DNA from: an uncultured Pseudomonadota bacterium
Lineage (GTDB): Bacteria > Pseudomonadota > Gammaproteobacteria > Methylococcales > Methylomonadaceae
Length of the DNA: 64,000 nt
Direction of reading: 5' to 3'
NCBI GenBank assembly: GCA_903928965.1
Contig: CAIYSZ010000085.1
Span: 1 to 64,000 of the forward strand
How positions within the stretch are numbered: position 1 is the first letter of the stretch; every line of letters begins with the position of its first letter. The notes under the pieces are model-generated. The model made no database searches. It saw only the letters and a list, made by a program, of their open reading frames with translations, and had not been told where the DNA came from. Of this stretch, positions 1 through 8,803 are shown piece by piece. The translations under genes were made by a program, and so were the position numbers.

Positions 1-3000
1 TACCACCGCAATTTGTTCGCGCGGAATCCCTGTCTTGGCCAATTTGTCAATAATGTCTTTGGACACATTAAACGCCGCATGCCGGGTTTTGGTTTTGGAG
101 CCATCTTCTTGAGTTTTGGTTCGGGTGGTAAAATCTTCGTAACCCGTATCCATAAAAATCACTTGGGTTGCCAATGGATGCTCATGGTAATGTGTCAACA
201 CATTACGCACAGCACGGTTGATCTTGCTTTGTGGATGGTCTTCGGCGCTCAAATTATAACGGCGCAAATCAAACGCCGCTTTGGCGGCATTGCCTTCCAG
301 TATCACCGGACTGCGTTCATCACCTCGCAACATCATTTCGCGCCGATCTTTTTTGTCCGCTTCTTTAAATTCGCGCGCCATTTGAGAAAGGTGCTCTAAC
401 ACCGCTTTCTGGCCCGGACTCATGGGCGCTATGTCGTTTATCACTTTCTTGTAAGGCCGCCCTATTGGATTTGTGGTGCGCCCGTTCAACAGCACATCGC
501 GCTCCTTATCGGTCAAATCCGGCGCGTTATTGGTCTTGCCGTTAATCTCCCTGGGCTTAAACTCCGGCATATCGTCGGCGAACACAATGTCCATGTATTG
601 CCCGGCCATGCGCCGCAACTCCGCCACGTTAACAAACGACGACAGCCGAGTGGTAGCCTCATATTCGCCGGTGGATGTCAGTTCTACATCGGTGGCGGCA
701 TCGGAAAAGGTATTGAACCAAGCGTCCCAGGATCGCACCCCGGCGGCTTCCATTTCGTCGGCCATCACATAACGCATTTGGTTATAGATTTCGTTTAAGG
801 TGTTGGTGATTGGTGTACCGGTAAAAATATGTACACCTTTGCCGTTGTTCAGATCGCGAATATAACTAGCCAGTAGGTGTAAGCTGATACTTTCGCCGCT
901 AGGCGTAGTATTTAAGCCTTTTAAGCGCATTCTGGTCACCAATGGCGGCTTTTTAAACTCATGCGCTTCATCAATAATTAGCAAATCCACGCCTAGGTGT
1001 TCAAATGCAATTGAGTCCTCGCGGGATGCGCGCTGCGCCATTTCTTCGTTTTTCTTAATAATCTTGTTACGTGCCTTGACTAACTGCTTAGCGGTAACGC
1101 TGCGCACTTTTTTCATGGCTGTTTCGTCGTCCATCATCCCAATATCCAGTGACGCACCATCTTCTTGAGCGGCGGCTAGCGCTTCTTCTTCTAGTGCAAG
1201 AATGTCTTCCGCCGTCATGGCGTCCAGGGTTTCGCGCGTCAGGGCCAGACGATTAATCAGTGAGTGCGGCAACACCACGGCATCCCAATCGTCATTGGCA
1301 ATTTGGTACATCTTTTGTTTGATAGTGGCCGGAGACAGATTGTCTATATAAAGGATTTTTGAGCCGGGATACATTTGCTGGATTTCAGCGGCGACCGAAG
1401 CGCTATTGGCGTTATGGGCCAATATCATCGGTTTTTTGGCCAAACCGTAGCGGCGAGACTCCACGGCAATGCCGCCCATGGTCAAGGTTTTTCCGGTGCC
1501 AACTTCATGCGCATAAATGCCGCGTCCATTGGCAATGCCGCGCCAGATGGCGTTGACTTGGTGTTTGCGCAAATTGAATTCGTGCTGGCCGCGCATCAAC
1601 GCCATGCCGCTAAAAGTCAAAAAAGAGCCGTCGTAATTAGGTTCGGCAATTGCGTTCATGATTTCGTTATAGGCGTTTTCCAGCTCCATGCGCCTGTCAA
1701 TGTCGCGCCACACCCATTGCGCGAATTCATCCCGCAACGCGGCGGCTTTTTCATTGGCCTGCGCCGAAGCTTCTTCCAGAACAAACTCTTTGCCGTCGCT
1801 ATCCTTGCCCTTGATGACGATGGAAGTATTGTTCATTGCCGCATTAAACAGCTTGTTGAACGGGTAGCTTGTCACTCCCCAGGCGCTTGTAGCCTCCGGC
1901 TTTCTGTTTACCCAGGCAGGCATGGTAACGCGCCAGCCGTTGGGCATTAGCACCACGCCTAGTTCGTCAGTTTGTTCAGGCGTTAAATTTAACAAACCTT
2001 GAACAAATTGCTTGTAATAATCATTAGATACCCAAGTAGCGCCCAGTTTGGCTTCAATGGCGAAATAAGGAATGGTTGGCGGCAATACCTGCTTCAAGTC
2101 CTCAATGTTGCGTTGCATTGGCTGACCATTGTCTTGCGCATCTAAAGCTTCGCGCAATTTTCGACGTACATTCCCGGACAAATAAATATCGCGTACCTGA
2201 TAATTTCCCGCTGGTGTCAAATAAATCGCCCCGGAATCGGTCAAGGTTTTAATAACCTCGGATTCTGGTTGCTTAGCCAGCTCGGCAATTTTGCCAATGT
2301 CCACCGCCGCCACGTTGCTGTTGCGCACTAGAACAAAAGCATCGTTAATGCTTGGATTGTCAATTCTGACATTACCGCGTATGGTTGATTTGGTAAAAAT
2401 GTCCGCCGGCTCGTATTTGCCGTTTGCGTTTTTGCGCTCCAAAGCCGCAAGAGCCGGATACAACGGGTCGTCAACGCTTCGCAGGATTTTCAAACCAAAT
2501 GAATCGGTTAAAAATCCATGCTGATTAATAAAATTCTGATAATGATCGCGCAAAGAACGCCGCAAGGTTTCCACGTTTGTTTGATTGTGGCGTTCGCCGT
2601 CGATCAACGCGGCATAAGCTTTTTTGATTGCAATCACCTTGGTGATTTGATCTTCGCGTAATTGGGTTTCCTTTTCGTTTTTTACGCGGTAAGGCGCAAT
2701 ATCTTCCAGTTTTGCCAGTTGATCGCCTTTAACAACATAAAATTTACCATCGACATTAACGACGGAATTTTGCCGGTCGTCAGTGTTATTGCTGATGTAT
2801 TCAATATGCTTGGCGTCGCGCTCGGTAACAATATTTTTCGGCAGTCTTGAAGGCAATGCGGCCAGTTGTTCGGCAAAATTTGAAGCCCGTTCAACAATCA
2901 TGCCCTCCCGACCTTGTGTTGTGCCGTGGCCCACGGTCATTTTTCCTAGTACATGGCCGGGATGAGCTATCCAATATTCGTTTACTTTTACTTCGGTGCG

Positions 3001-6000
3001 ATCGCGGCGGCGGCCAAGCACATGGTTAGATGCAAGATAAGCCCCGGTTGATTGTGGCGGCGCAGCAATACCGTCACCTTTTTTCTGCAAAATAATAATG
3101 TCGGTCACTACACTGGTGCCCGCGTATTTCTCAAACGCTCCCATCGGCAAACGAAACGCGCCAACCAGCCACGCTTTTTTGTTCAGCTCGGCGCGAACCA
3201 AGCGCCCTTGCTTGTCCATGGTTCCGGCGCTGGTAATGCCGATGACCAAACCTCCAGGACGTACTTGATCTAGCGCCTTTAAAAAGAAGTAATCATGCAG
3301 GGTAGGCGACAGCTTGTTATAGCGCCGATCCGCCGGACCTTCGGCGGCAAACGGCCAGTTGCCGATTACCAGATCATAAAAATCATCAGCGGTTTTACTA
3401 TCCTGATAAGGTTTGATTTGAATATTCGCGTCGGGGTATAGCATTTTAGCCATGCCGCCGGTGGTGGCGTCCATCTCTATGCCGGTCAGATTGCTACGCT
3501 CCATTACATCGCGCGGCATCAGCGCAAAAAAGTTGCCAATACCCATGGATGGTTCAAGCACTTTTCCGCCTGTAAATCCCAATTCCCGCGCCATATCCCA
3601 CATTGCCTGCACAGTGGGTGGGTCGGTATAATGAGCGTTGATAATGGAGGCTTGCGCGGATTTCCACGCTGCCTCGCCTAAATGCTGGCGTAACCAATCG
3701 TTCTCTTCGCGCCAGCCATCACGGTAAACTGGATTATTCCAGGAACCTTGAAACAACTCCTGACCAAACGATCCCCAACCAATATAACTTGCTATGGCTT
3801 GCTGGTCTTCTGGCGTGGGTTGCGCCCCGTCATCCACTAAACGCTGATAAATTTCAATGGCGGTTTTGTTGCGCGCAAAACGCTGTTTAGGCGTACCACC
3901 AATTATCGACTCCGGGTCATCCAAATGAAAGTTTGAAGGCTTGGTCTGGTCTCCGCCGTCAACCTGCTCACGCTCGGCTGATTCGGTGGCGGATTCAGGG
4001 GTTAATCGCCGCTTTCCTCCTCTTGTTCCTCTGGATCGCGTATTAGCCAATCTTGTTCTGCCTGCTCCCGGCAATCCGGCCACGGCATCCCCGCTTTCTG
4101 ATAGGCTTCTTCCGCTTCCCGCATTTTGTTCTCCAGCACGAACGCCAGTTTCAGCGCTAGGTTGTACTGCTGAAGCCTCTGGAACATTTTCGGACGATTG
4201 TGTTTCCAAAATTCCACCATGTCCGTCACTCGCGGTGCCTTCATCGACAGGTACACGTCCCAGCTTTCCGTTATCAGTTTCGCTTCCGCGTTCACCCATT
4301 GGATGAATTTCGGCATCAGTTTTTGATTTTTGGGTGGGATTTTCATTTTTTTCTCCATTTTGCAAAAATTGCTCAATCTCTTGCGCCGACGACATCCCGG
4401 TATTGTCCACGCCAGGATAATGGCGGACGCCTTCATACCAGGAACGCAAAAAGGGCCGCGCCGTGTCGCCCAAATCCTCTATCATCGCCTTGGCGTATGC
4501 GCCAAACGAACGCGCCCCGGCCTCAATGTGGAAACCCGCCAGCGTGATACCGGCTTGCAGTATTTCCGGGTCGAGGCCGCTATTGAGTTGATTAAGCTTT
4601 TTCTTGAGCAACTCCCGCGCCTTAGCGGCGGAGTCCTCGGTAAAAATTTTGTTGGTTTTGCCGTAGCCTTCGGGTCGATGTTTGGCTTCGGGTTTTGATG
4701 CTGATACCTTTTTCTCATCGGCTTCTGGCGCTGATGAAGGCGCATTCGTCAAATCAGCCAAATCGCTCTGCCCGGAAAACCCCGGATGATCAGCAAACAG
4801 CGGCTCAGGCTCCGCGCCATTGCCTTGGCGTTTGCGGTCTTTTTGCAAGGCCAAGTCATGCGCGGCTTGCCGGGCCGCCAGTTTGCGCCGTTCTGGTTCG
4901 GTGTCGGCGAACAGATCGGTTTCGGTAGGTTGTTGCGGTTTGGGCTTAGGCGGGGCGGGTGGCGTTTGCGGGCTTAGCAACTCTTCGCCGGACTCGGCTT
5001 CGGCTTCATCTAGCTTTTGTTGTTGGCCTGCCGGGTGTGTTGGTGCAATGCGGTCAACGCCGGGCTGGCCGTGCCGTCCTCGTTCAGCGCCAGCCGACCA
5101 CGTTTGATCGCTTGTTTCAACAACAGGTGGCGTAGTTCCTGCGGCGTCAGTTGTTTCAATGCCTGTGCGATGCGTTGCCTGCGAGCTAAGTCCAAAGATG
5201 CGGTCGATGTCGTCATGGGTCGGTTCCTGATGGATGTGCGTGAATAGGTGATCGAATAATGCGTCGAATTCGTCATCGCGGGCGTCGTCGGCGTGGCTGT
5301 CGGCTTCCGCTTGAATCGCCTCACGCTCGGCGCGGGCTTCGGCGTCCGCTGCCGGGTCTAGCGCGGCTTGGGATGCGGCATTGGTGTCCTTAGCTGTTTC
5401 CTCGGACGATTGATCGCGCCATTGCTCAATCAGGTTGAGCATTTCGCTGACCATGCGCTTTTCCTTGGCGCTCATCGGCTCTCCGGCGATGGCTTTGTCC
5501 ACCGCGCTGACGGTGTCGCGGCCATTCAAGCGCGAATCGCTGGAGAGTTCCGCGTACCAGTCGGCATGCGGCAGCCATTGGGTGCGGCCCACCACGTTAC
5601 CATCCACATCACGCAGCAAACGCCCGCCGACCTCCGACCATCCGGCTTGGCGGGCCATGCCGCGCAACTCATCGGCAAAATCGCCAATGCGCGGATCGTC
5701 CAGCGGCTGCTGCCGGGTGGCGCGGGCTTGCAGGCGGGCGTTCTCGGCGGCCAGGCGGTCACTCTCCCGATCGTAAGAGGCTTGAATTACCAGGTCGCGG
5801 CCTTGCTTGGCTTGCTGGTTACGCGCGATTTTGTCTTGATTGGCCTGAATCTTGGCGGCGTCGGTAGGCGACAGTTCCGGGCTGGCTTCCGGTTGCGCGG
5901 GGGCGGGCTGACTGGAAGGGTTGGGCGTATTGGAGGCTGGCGGGCTAGGTTCCGCCGGAGCTGATACTTCCTCCATTGGCTCGTGCGGTTGCAGGTTGTC

Positions 6001-7347
6001 TTGCGACAACGCCTGATCTTGCAAACGGCTTTGCAACGCCGCCTGCAAGCCTTGGTACTCGTGTTGCTCGTCCGGGGTTAACGCTTGCTGCGCCTGAATG
6101 ATTTCCAGTTCTGACATTCTGTTCAGAATGCTGTCCATGCTCGGTGGCTTGGCGAATGGGTCATCCAATGTTGGCCCGGTCAAGCGCGGCAGGGTATTCA
6201 CCCGGCTGGCTTCGCCATCGATGGTGACGCCAGAGCGCGGCGCGTTGGGCTGGTGTGGTCGATTCGGCCCGCCGCCGGGTTGCCATTCGCCATGCAAGGC
6301 GTCGCCATTGCCAGTGGCAGCGCCGGAATCACCGTTATCGGCTTGATTAGCCGCAGACGGCCTACGCAAGGCGTTATAACCGCCGCCCGCCATGCCTAAT
6401 CCCGCGCCGGTCACTAATCCTAAGGCCGCTTGATTGCCAACGCCATCATAAAGATGGTCGCCTTGTTTACCTTGCGCCCAGTTCTGCCATAGCTGCTCTT
6501 GCGCTGATTGCGGCAACTCCTCGAACGCGCCTTCGGACACGCCGCTCAACACTAAATTTTTTAAAAAGCCGGTTTTCGCCGCCTTGGCGGTCACCGACAG
6601 CGGCCCGCCGTTGACAATCAGACTTTCAATATCGCCGTAGCCCAATTTAGACGCCAAGCGGCCCGCCGCCGCGCCGATGGCCGCCGTCACCGCGCCCGCG
6701 CCAACTGAAGCCAGGGCTTGATTTTTGGTTAAAAGTTTGTCAGGATTTTGCGAACGAATTTGCTCGGCCAAGTTGCCGGTGGTCATCGTGCCTTCGCCAA
6801 TACCGGCGGCCAAGGCGATAGCGCCTTTCTCGCCCAACACCTTGGTCAAACCTGGAATAAATTTAGACGCCACCCGTTCCGCCGCCAGCACGCCACGGCC
6901 TATGCCGCCACCGGCCAGCATTTGCGGAATGGACTCAATGCCCGAGAACACAGCGGCGCGCGGATGCTGTTTAATCGCCTCCAGCGTGCCGGTAAAACCC
7001 GAGGCGTTTTGCACTGCGTCATTAGCGGCTTGCGTCTCTGGGGAATACTGCTTGTCCAGATAGGCTTGAGCCCGGTTTAAATCAATGCCGGACTGCTCCA
7101 GACGCTTACCGGCTTCGCCGCCAGTGGCGAGATCAGCCAAACCCACCGCCGCTTGCGGCACGGCGACCAAGCCTTTGGCCATGGCTACCCCGGTGTCCTT
7201 GGCGGCGGTCTTGAGTTGCTGGCCCGAAGTAGGTTTAGGAGTTAGTAACGACTCGTAGTCGAACTCGTCCGAGCTTGAATCGGCGGCAGGCTCTGATTCC
7301 GGGTGGTAGTTTTTGCTGAGGAGGCTTTCGTAGTCGAAATCGGACAT
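1..7347 (-). CDS. Giant DarB-like polyvalent protein: adenine methyltransferase plus SNF2-like helicase (3' end missing)
   Basis: One frame stays open from the ATG at 7347 to the window edge, at least 2,449 codons. Residues 1-330 are rich in Gly/Ala with hydrophobic stretches, and residues 340-900 are largely Pro/Gln-rich linker. About 900-985 matches, from memory, a domain shared by large polyvalent phage proteins (AGITLAGFHIEAGARSF, ending in DNTGM). A methyltransferase follows, with motif I VLEPSMGIGNFFAL near 1263 and the catalytic tetrapeptide NWPF at 1330. The SNF2-like helicase has GTGKT at 1950, DEAH at 2126 and TGTPITN near 2175. P1 DarB has the same methyltransferase-helicase pairing, is packaged in the head and protects incoming DNA from type I restriction. 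A similar role here is inference. The N-terminal extension is longer than in DarB. An AGGCTAGG box lies 38 bases upstream. Confidence 0.88.
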   Translation of the reverse strand, partial: MSDFDYESLLSKNYHPESEPAADSSSDEFDYESLLTPKPTSGQQLKTAAKDTGVAMAKGLVAVPQAAVGLADLATGGEAGKRLEQSGIDLNRAQAYLDKQYSPETQAANDAVQNASGFTGTLEAIKQHPRAAVFSGIESIPQMLAGGGIGRGVLAAERVASKFIPGLTKVLGEKGAIALAAGIGEGTMTTGNLAEQIRSQNPDKLLTKNQALASVGAGAVTAAIGAAAGRLASKLGYGDIESLIVNGGPLSVTAKAAKTGFLKNLVLSGVSEGAFEELPQSAQEQLWQNWAQGKQGDHLYDGVGNQAALGLVTGAGLGMAGGGYNALRRPSAANQADNGDSGAATGNGDALHGEWQPGGGPNRPHQPNAPRSGVTIDGEASRVNTLPRLTGPTLDDPFAKPPSMDSILNRMSELEIIQAQQALTPDEQHEYQGLQAALQSRLQDQALSQDNLQPHEPMEEVSAPAEPSPPASNTPNPSSQPAPAQPEASPELSPTDAAKIQANQDKIARNQQAKQGRDLVIQASYDRESDRLAAENARLQARATRQQPLDDPRIGDFADELRGMARQAGWSEVGGRLLRDVDGNVVGRTQWLPHADWYAELSSDSRLNGRDTVSAVDKAIAGEPMSAKEKRMVSEMLNLIEQWRDQSSEETAKDTNAASQAALDPAADAEARAEREAIQAEADSHADDARDDEFDALFDHLFTHIHQEPTHDDIDRIFGLSSQATHRTGIETTDAAGTTPPVVETSDQTWSAGAERGRHGQPGVDRIAPTHPAGQQQKLDEAEAESGEELLSPQTPPAPPKPKPQQPTETDLFADTEPERRKLAARQAAHDLALQKDRKRQGNGAEPEPLFADHPGFSGQSDLADLTNAPSSAPEADEKKVSASKPEAKHRPEGYGKTNKIFTEDSAAKARELLKKKLNQLNSGLDPEILQAGITLAGFHIEAGARSFGAYAKAMIEDLGDTARPFLRSWYEGVRHYPGVDNTGMSSAQEIEQFLQNGEKNENPTQKSKTDAEIHPMGERGSETDNGKLGRVPVDEGTASDGHGGILETQSSENVPEASAVQPSAETGVRAGEQNAGSGRSLSESGDAVAGLPGAGRTRLANTRSRGTRGGKRRLTPESATESAEREQVDGGDQTKPSNFHLDDPESIIGGTPKQRFARNKTAIEIYQRLVDDGAQPTPEDQQAIASYIGWGSFGQELFQGSWNNPVYRDGWREENDWLRQHLGEAAWKSAQASIINAHYTDPPTVQAMWDMARELGFTGGKVLEPSMGIGNFFALMPRDVMERSNLTGIEMDATTGGMAKMLYPDANIQIKPYQDSKTADDFYDLVIGNWPFAAEGPADRRYNKLSPTLHDYFFLKALDQVRPGGLVIGITSAGTMDKQGRLVRAELNKKAWLVGAFRLPMGAFEKYAGTSVVTDIIILQKKGDGIAAPPQSTGAYLASNHVLGRRRDRTEVKVNEYWIAHPGHVLGKMTVGHGTTQGREGMIVERASNFAEQLAALPSRLPKNIVTERDAKHIEYISNNTDDRQNSVVNVDGKFYVVKGDQLAKLEDIAPYRVKNEKETQLREDQITKVIAIKKAYAALIDGERHNQTNVETLRRSLRDHYQNFINQHGFLTDSFGLKILRSVDDPLYPALAALERKNANGKYEPADIFTKSTIRGNVRIDNPSINDAFVLVRNSNVAAVDIGKIAELAKQPESEVIKTLTDSGAIYLTPAGNYQVRDIYLSGNVRRKLREALDAQDNGQPMQRNIEDLKQVLPPTIPYFAIEAKLGATWVSNDYYKQFVQGLLNLTPEQTDELGVVLMPNGWRVTMPAWVNRKPEATSAWGVTSYPFNKLFNAAMNNTSIVIKGKDSDGKEFVLEEASAQANEKAAALRDEFAQWVWRDIDRRMELENAYNEIMNAIAEPNYDGSFLTFSGMALMRGQHEFNLRKHQVNAIWRGIANGRGIYAHEVGTGKTLTMGGIAVESRRYGLAKKPMILAHNANSASVAAEIQQMYPGSKILYIDNLSPATIKQKMYQIANDDWDAVVLPHSLINRLALTRETLDAMTAEDILALEEEALAAAQEDGASLDIGMMDDETAMKKVRSVTAKQLVKARNKIIKKNEEMAQRASREDSIAFEHLGVDLLIIDEAHEFKKPPLVTRMRLKGLNTTPSGESISLHLLASYIRDLNNGKGVHIFTGTPITNTLNEIYNQMRYVMADEMEAAGVRSWDAWFNTFSDAATDVELTSTGEYEATTRLSSFVNVAELRRMAGQYMDIVFADDMPEFKPREINGKTNNAPDLTDKERDVLLNGRTTNPIGRPYKKVINDIAPMSPGQKAVLEHLSQMAREFKEADKKDRREMMLRGDERSPVILEGNAAKAAFDLRRYNLSAEDHPQSKINRAVRNVLTHYHEHPLATQVIFMDTGYEDFTTRTKTQEDGSKTKTRHAAFNVSKDIIDKLAKTGIPREQIAVV
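4002..4346 (-). CDS. Possible gene nested out of frame in the giant gene's linker
   Basis: In a different minus frame from the giant gene, this 114-residue reading frame starts at an ATG with GGAG six bases upstream. It encodes a hydrophilic, probably helical protein with several Trp and motifs such as VEFWKHNRPKMFQRL and MPWPDCREQAEQDWL, ending in an acidic tail. It looks like a folded protein. The giant gene's own frame over the same bases reads low-complexity Ser/Gly/Thr/Glu linker between the polyvalent domain and the methyltransferase. That contrast suggests overprinting. I do not recognise the family with certainty; a TnpV-like small protein is one possibility. It could still be a chance open frame in GC-rich DNA. 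Confidence 0.4.
   Translation of the reverse strand: MKIPPKNQKLMPKFIQWVNAEAKLITESWDVYLSMKAPRVTDMVEFWKHNRPKMFQRLQQYNLALKLAFVLENKMREAEEAYQKAGMPWPDCREQAEQDWLIRDPEEQEEESGD
5010..5216 (-). CDS. Possible second nested small gene in the giant gene's linker
   Basis: A 68-residue frame, in the same register as the nested frame at 4002-4346, begins at an ATG with AGGA about eight bases upstream. It predicts basic amphipathic helices (LARRQRIAQALKQLTPQEL and the following KRGRLALNEDG). The giant gene's frame here reads low-complexity Thr/Pro/Gly/Ala sequence. No family is recognised. The short length makes a chance frame quite possible. Confidence 0.25.
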   Translation of the reverse strand: MTTSTASLDLARRQRIAQALKQLTPQELRHLLLKQAIKRGRLALNEDGTASPALTALHQHTRQANNKS

Positions 7348-7384
7348 AACAAGCAATCGCTGAGGGAATGCTGGTTATGGTGGG

Positions 7385-7392
7385 AGGCTAGG
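7385..7392 (-). promoter_or_regulatory. AGGCTAGG box 1, upstream of the DarB-like gene
   Basis: On the transcribed strand this reads ACCTAGCCTCCCA, 38 bases before the start codon at 7347. It is one of five near-identical boxes, all in gaps just upstream of minus-strand late genes (7385, 11562, 15485, 27578, 28727). A late promoter or other late control element is inferred from position and conservation. Confidence 0.55.
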
Positions 7393-7536
7393 TGGTGGGG
7401 GGCAATGGCTGTTTACGACCCTTTGCGGTCTCTCATTCCATCTGGATCAATGTCCGCAATGGGAGCGTTTTACGACAACTGTTGTTTTCATTGGAATATG
7501 TTTAACATTATTGTTTTTTCTGCTCCCTAAAGCGTT

Positions 7537-8631
7537 ATGGCAAAGTTTTGTATTTTCTGCGGATGTCCACCGATAGACAAAAACAAAGAGCACGTTGTGC
7601 CACATTGGCTTATAAAAGCAACCGGAAACCCAAATAGAAAAGCTTGGTTTGGTTTCGTATTTAGCGCACAAGAACAAACTAAAGATAGGGAATTCGCGTT
7701 CGATCAGTTTACTTTTCCTGCATGCGAAAAATGCAATGACAAATATTCCGCGCTTGAGAGTAAAGTTCAAAAAATATTTACAACTATTCTGGATGAAGGG
7801 AAGATAAATTCAACAGAAGCCACATACATGTTGGATTGGTTTGATAAAGTTAGAGTGGGTTTATGGCTCGGATTTAATCAATTAGATAAGAATTTGTATG
7901 AAGTAGAGCCAAATTTCCACATCGAGAGAAGAATTGGTCAGTATGACAGAATTTTAATTATTGAAAAAACAGATTACAAGGAAAAAAGGTTAGGCTTTGC
8001 AGGCGTAAATACGCCTGCTTTCGCTTATACTCCTAGTGCATTTTCGCTCTCAGTCAATCAGTATTGTTTCACAAATATTTCTTACAACTTTCTTTTTGCA
8101 AGAAGAATAGGATTTCCATACCCTGACAAGTTGGAAATGATACCCGATAGAAATGAACTTCAATGCAATATTATGCCTGCCCGATGCCGAGTAATGAATC
8201 CTCTAATCCAAAGACATATAAAAGAAGTTGGGACAGTAATTTATCAGCCCATGTTTCCCCAAGGATTAATGTCTGAAAAATCTTCCGAGTATAATAATCA
8301 ATACGTAAAAGAGAAAAGCATTGATTTCGAAAGCGGCATTGGCAGGATATTTCTTCATTGCGAGGATGAGAAACCGTACTGGATTGATGATGATGAGGAG
8401 TTTTTTTTAACACCAAAAACAATACAACACGGTCACCAACAACACATCAAAGCCGCAATAAACATATCAGAATGGCAAAATTGGCTAAATAATGACAATT
8501 TCTCTGTTGATCAACTAGATTCGGAAAGTCGAAAATTCGTCCGAAGCAGGCAAAATATGGCTAAAAAAATCAATAATATATTGATTGACCACCATCAGAA
8601 TCTTCTTAAGAAGTATGGGTATAGTCAGTAG
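7537..8631 (+). CDS. HNH-like zinc-finger protein, cargo gene
   Basis: This 364-residue protein has an N-terminal CIFCG (C5, C8), then KEHVVPHWL (E18, H19, H23), then CEKCN (C63, C66). Two CxxC knuckles flanking a His-containing core is the layout of HNH/McrA-type nucleases. The remaining 290 residues carry no motif I recognise. The gene is AT-rich and runs head-on to the surrounding late genes, marking it as a moron between the portal and DarB-like genes. A defence or superinfection-exclusion nuclease is plausible but only inferred. It is not obviously a homing endonuclease, since no gene is interrupted. The ribosome binding site is weak. Confidence 0.75.
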   Translation: MAKFCIFCGCPPIDKNKEHVVPHWLIKATGNPNRKAWFGFVFSAQEQTKDREFAFDQFTFPACEKCNDKYSALESKVQKIFTTILDEGKINSTEATYMLDWFDKVRVGLWLGFNQLDKNLYEVEPNFHIERRIGQYDRILIIEKTDYKEKRLGFAGVNTPAFAYTPSAFSLSVNQYCFTNISYNFLFARRIGFPYPDKLEMIPDRNELQCNIMPARCRVMNPLIQRHIKEVGTVIYQPMFPQGLMSEKSSEYNNQYVKEKSIDFESGIGRIFLHCEDEKPYWIDDDEEFFLTPKTIQHGHQQHIKAAINISEWQNWLNNDNFSVDQLDSESRKFVRSRQNMAKKINNILIDHHQNLLKKYGYSQ

Positions 8632-8803
8632 GTAAACAACGCGTTCCACGCGTTCGCTCTTGGTACAGTCCATAAATTTATTATGTTCTACAAGCCAATT
8701 TCAGAATTTAACGGCAGGTTTCTGGCTTTCAACTGTCATTGAGCTGGAATAATTGATCGACAGAATTTGGCCGATACCAGACTCCGAATCACCAGAAAAC
8801 CAA

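Noticed and set aside
5368-5964. 198-residue + strand frame in the giant gene
   Set aside because: Antisense to the giant gene; no start signal and Arg/Gly-rich product. The minus frame is open for more than 2,400 codons.
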